Shown one piece after another: positions 61,277 through 64,000 of a DNA stretch of 64,000 nt (positions are counted from its first letter, which is position 1; every line of letters begins with the position of its first letter). Position numbers and translations under genes: made by a program. The notes under the pieces are model-generated. The model had not been told where the DNA came from. It worked only from the letters and a program-made list of their open reading frames with translations, and did not search any database. This stretch comes from Gracilaria domingensis (Eukaryota > Rhodophyta > Florideophyceae > Gracilariales > Gracilariaceae): positions 248,001 to 312,000 of the forward strand of contig VCMS01000022.1 of NCBI GenBank assembly GCA_022539475.1, written 5' to 3'.

Positions 61277-64000
61277 ATGGAGCAGCTTTTCGCCGTTCGA
61301 GTTCTTGTACATTATCACGACAAGCCTAAAGTTGATCATGATGCCGTTCGTCGTCTTTTATCTGCTGCAGACGTGGAATCCTTGCCTCTGCTTTGTACCG
61401 ATGGCACCACCCTTAAGCTCTCAGAATATATCAACACATCCACACACAACCGCAAGACTGTAGTTGAAGTCTTAGGTTCCCATGGAAACTCCTTAGTGCA
61501 GGTGGCTTCCGTGTTTATGTTAGCAGAAGCCAGGGCGGCATCTGACTCATTGTGCACAAGTCCAGGAGAGCTTGAGGTAACCTGCGGTGCGTTGGAAAGA
61601 CTTCTTGGGTTTCTGCCGAGAACGACGTCAGCCGTTCCAACCATGGACTTCCGCTACTCTGGTAGAATGAAGACAGGAGCAAATGGGAATCGACGAGCGA
61701 TGCATCGTTTGTCGCGTTCCACAGTCTCGGACAGTACACAGGTATCAATACTTCGAGCGGTGAATGCTGTTCTGCGACTGAGTGACGTGGCTACGCACTG
61801 CCTAGCAGTAGTATCGCGTCAGGCTTCAGCGTCAAAGATCACATGTGAAACTGCTGTTAACTTGAGCACCAGGCTGCTTGTTCTCGCTTCCGCGTTATGC
61901 AGCTTTCAGCAAATGGATTCGAAACCCTCACTCTCCTTCTTCTCTTCAAATTCCCTCCGAACAGCTCTAGTAGCTGGAGCAATGCATCTTGGAGCTATTA
62001 CAATGGAACATGTGACAATCGACGCTATGGGATGGGTTCAAACAGCTAACCGCGTACTTATGATCAACGGCAGAACGACCTTTACCCCTGTTTCAATACT
62101 TTCAGCCCTCTTCGGGGGCATGCTGAGCAATTCAAAGCGATATGAGCAGACCGAGAGAGAAACTCACAGCGCGGAAGGAGCAGTATGTCTCTTATCAACT
62201 CTACATCTTTTACTGGAGCTAGATATATCACGGAGACCGATAGATCAATCAAGCGGTACCATTTCAGCGACCTTGAGCGCAAACCAATCCGCTAATACGG
62301 CAGTGGAGAAGGAACATTCTCCGGAAGTCAGTAGTGGTCATGGCACCCTTTCTCATGCTGCTAGGTCTTTTCTTGGGGAAAGAGTCGTCGCTGCGGAGGA
62401 AGATGGTGACGAGGGTCGCATTGCTACTGGTACTGTTTACCACGCTTGCGAAGAATACGCGAAGAGAACTGGGGAGAAAGAAGGAATAATTGGGCTACTA
62501 GTTCGTCTCTTTGAGTCAGCCGGGCGTCATTTCTCACAGGAGTCAGCGGATGAGTCCGTTGTTTCAATTTCGGAAGGTACCTTGCCTTGCCCACCTGATG
62601 AGTCTGATGATTGTTCTGACAGTCCGCCGCTGCGCCAAGACTCCTCCACGTTCCCTACAGACCAGGTAGACACTAGATACCGAGATTTCTTTGGCACTGG
62701 AATTGCTGTTGGTTTAAACAGTGATGTGTTTGTAGAACAAAACGAAAGAATTGAACTGCACAAAGAGGTCGCTGCCCTAGCGCTAGATACCCTTGGGAAA
62801 TGGCTGGAGAAAGCTCGTTCTATTCGAAGATACAAGGATCTAGACATTATTCGAATTGCCGGTCGTATCTGCTGTAGTGCCAGTGTTTTCGTGTTCAACT
62901 CATCGTCAGCAAGTTTCGACTTGCGAGCTGCTATGGTGGATTTCGGGTCTTTCATCGGTCCAGAGTTGAGGAAACACATAGACCATTATCCTGTTGAAAT
63001 AAGGAGGGTTCATGTTGAACACCTTATCAAGACGTTGACCGAAACTTGCCAGAGAACGAATCCTGTACTTTCAGGAGTGATGGGTTCTTTCCAAGCTGAG
63101 GCCGTTGTGAATCTCTGGAATTTGTTCGAGTCGCGTGGAAACCAAAATGAAACCAGGCCTGAAAAGCAGGAAGATGTTCAAGGTCTGAGCACTGATAACG
63201 TCCTATCGCTCATACTTGCCGTGATATCGGAGCGAAACACACATAAGCTCATGGAATGCATAGTGGAATATCTGAGAAACATGGTCGTCCCAGACAAGAC
63301 TTCAGATGTCTCAGTGAATCACGTTGCAGCGTCGTTGCTGTTACTCAGTTATAGTGCTTCGATGTCTTTAAGAATACCTGAGGATCTTGATATCCATCGC
63401 ATAGCATTCGGAGCTCTTTACCGCAAGGATTCTGACCTCGCCCCCGAGCCGTCATATCCTGAGATACTTCCGGAAAAGGCAGAGATTAGGGTTCTTGCGT
63501 GTCATAGAGCTTTTGCGGAGGCGCATCGAGCTAACCGGGTTTGGGAGGTGGTCAGAGATGCACCAGGGATCATTGAGAATATCTGTGCGAGATGCTGTTC
63601 ACAGTTAGAGCGGGATTTACAATTTCTGTCGCGCTTTTCAGTGTCCTCGACTGGAACTGATTATGTTCAAGAAGCTTCAGCGCTGAATAGCATGAGGCAA
63701 TTCTTTCACTTGTACTGGTCATATATGATGATGGTCAGGATTCTCCATCCAGTGCAAGTTGGCAATGACACTGGTAGATTGTTTGATACTATCACATGTG
63801 AAAAGACAAGTGCGTTTGAAATCCTGTCTCCTTTTATGGTTGAAAAAGCATCAAGGGAGTTTCATTGCTTTGAAGTCATGAAGAACGTCTTGCAAGACAA
63901 GTCGTCACCGTTTCCGATTCTATACTCTTTGGAATGTGTTCTTCTGTACAATTGCAAACGTCCGCATGTTAGGATTATTGAAAACGCCAAGTGGATTCTC
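61277..64000 (+). CDS. Very long ORF, open at right edge, helical-repeat-like protein
   Basis: From ATG 61277 the frame has no stop to position 64000 (908 codons), so the gene continues outside the window. Composition is Leu/Ala/Ser-rich with amphipathic helices throughout (for example VEHLIKTLTETCQR, VNHVAASLLLLSYSASM), the pattern of an alpha-solenoid (HEAT/ARM-like) protein. A disordered acidic stretch (EGTLPCPPDESDDCSDSPP) interrupts it at about residues 430-460. No family motif is recognised; large solenoid proteins of transport, nuclear pore or chromatin complexes all remain possible. No introns are needed in the visible part. The first line MEQLFAVRVLVHYHD has no signal peptide. Confidence 0.8.
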   Translation, partial: MEQLFAVRVLVHYHDKPKVDHDAVRRLLSAADVESLPLLCTDGTTLKLSEYINTSTHNRKTVVEVLGSHGNSLVQVASVFMLAEARAASDSLCTSPGELEVTCGALERLLGFLPRTTSAVPTMDFRYSGRMKTGANGNRRAMHRLSRSTVSDSTQVSILRAVNAVLRLSDVATHCLAVVSRQASASKITCETAVNLSTRLLVLASALCSFQQMDSKPSLSFFSSNSLRTALVAGAMHLGAITMEHVTIDAMGWVQTANRVLMINGRTTFTPVSILSALFGGMLSNSKRYEQTERETHSAEGAVCLLSTLHLLLELDISRRPIDQSSGTISATLSANQSANTAVEKEHSPEVSSGHGTLSHAARSFLGERVVAAEEDGDEGRIATGTVYHACEEYAKRTGEKEGIIGLLVRLFESAGRHFSQESADESVVSISEGTLPCPPDESDDCSDSPPLRQDSSTFPTDQVDTRYRDFFGTGIAVGLNSDVFVEQNERIELHKEVAALALDTLGKWLEKARSIRRYKDLDIIRIAGRICCSASVFVFNSSSASFDLRAAMVDFGSFIGPELRKHIDHYPVEIRRVHVEHLIKTLTETCQRTNPVLSGVMGSFQAEAVVNLWNLFESRGNQNETRPEKQEDVQGLSTDNVLSLILAVISERNTHKLMECIVEYLRNMVVPDKTSDVSVNHVAASLLLLSYSASMSLRIPEDLDIHRIAFGALYRKDSDLAPEPSYPEILPEKAEIRVLACHRAFAEAHRANRVWEVVRDAPGIIENICARCCSQLERDLQFLSRFSVSSTGTDYVQEASALNSMRQFFHLYWSYMMMVRILHPVQVGNDTGRLFDTITCEKTSAFEILSPFMVEKASREFHCFEVMKNVLQDKSSPFPILYSLECVLLYNCKRPHVRIIENAKWIL

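Overview
This is eukaryotic nuclear DNA, most likely from a multicellular (florideophyte-type) red alga; the species cannot be fixed from sequence alone. The reasons are: conserved eukaryotic genes (VPS29, RPS17, COX6B, a CASTOR/POLLUX channel) with few, short GT-AG introns of about 75-116 bp; a plastid gene of the DUF1517/FLAP1 family in the nucleus with a transit-type N-terminus; compact gene islands; and large blocks of LTR retrotransposons and DNA transposons between them. One assembly gap lies at 21226-21483.

Left half (1-38500), a repeat-rich block. A KDZ/Plavaka-like DNA transposon runs from the left edge to about 5085 (+). A degenerate second copy lies inverted at about 18940-22400. 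Between them are: a fold-back element built on a TTAGGG-containing palindrome (5114-5364); a 3'-truncated Ty3/gypsy element (LTR-like leader, gag, start of pol, 5452-8932); 3 kb without a convincing gene; a 1.2-kb-plus-codon gene for a Ser/Pro-rich membrane protein with a von Willebrand A domain (11946-15641); an ATP-grasp gene of carnosine-synthase type (16078-17199, minus); and a second, multi-palindrome fold-back array (17433-17935). From 22948 to 36420 there is a second Ty3/gypsy region: partial gag, pol with one internal stop, and a separate chromodomain ORF, all on plus. It is flanked on both sides by long minus-strand ORFs that resemble each other. A dead Tc1/mariner element (36571-37899) and a cluster of perfect hairpins (38126-38504) close the block.

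Right half (38700-64000), a gene island with little repeat content. In order: small unknown ORF (+), TCAIM-like mitochondrial protein (-), CASTOR/POLLUX-type ion channel with seven exons (-), VPS29 retromer subunit with four exons (-), ribosomal protein S17 with an intron immediately after the start codon (+), a repeat-containing, possibly plastid-targeted protein (-), a type I membrane protein with three Cys-bearing repeats (-), cytochrome c oxidase subunit 6B (+), FLAP1/DUF1517 (-), a nucleotide-sugar dehydrogenase of WbpA/TviB type (-), a gamma-glutamylcyclotransferase-like protein (-), and a very long ORF that is still open at the right edge (+). The genes look like unrelated housekeeping functions, not a pathway cluster. 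For the channel, VPS29, COX6B, RPS17 and the membrane protein I deduced exon joins from splice signals. Each joined length is a multiple of three, which supports them.

The most unusual features are the paired antisense ORFs bordering the gypsy element, the fold-back elements made of TTAGGG palindromes, the conserved GAAAAAC frameshift site between gag and pol, and the vWA membrane protein.
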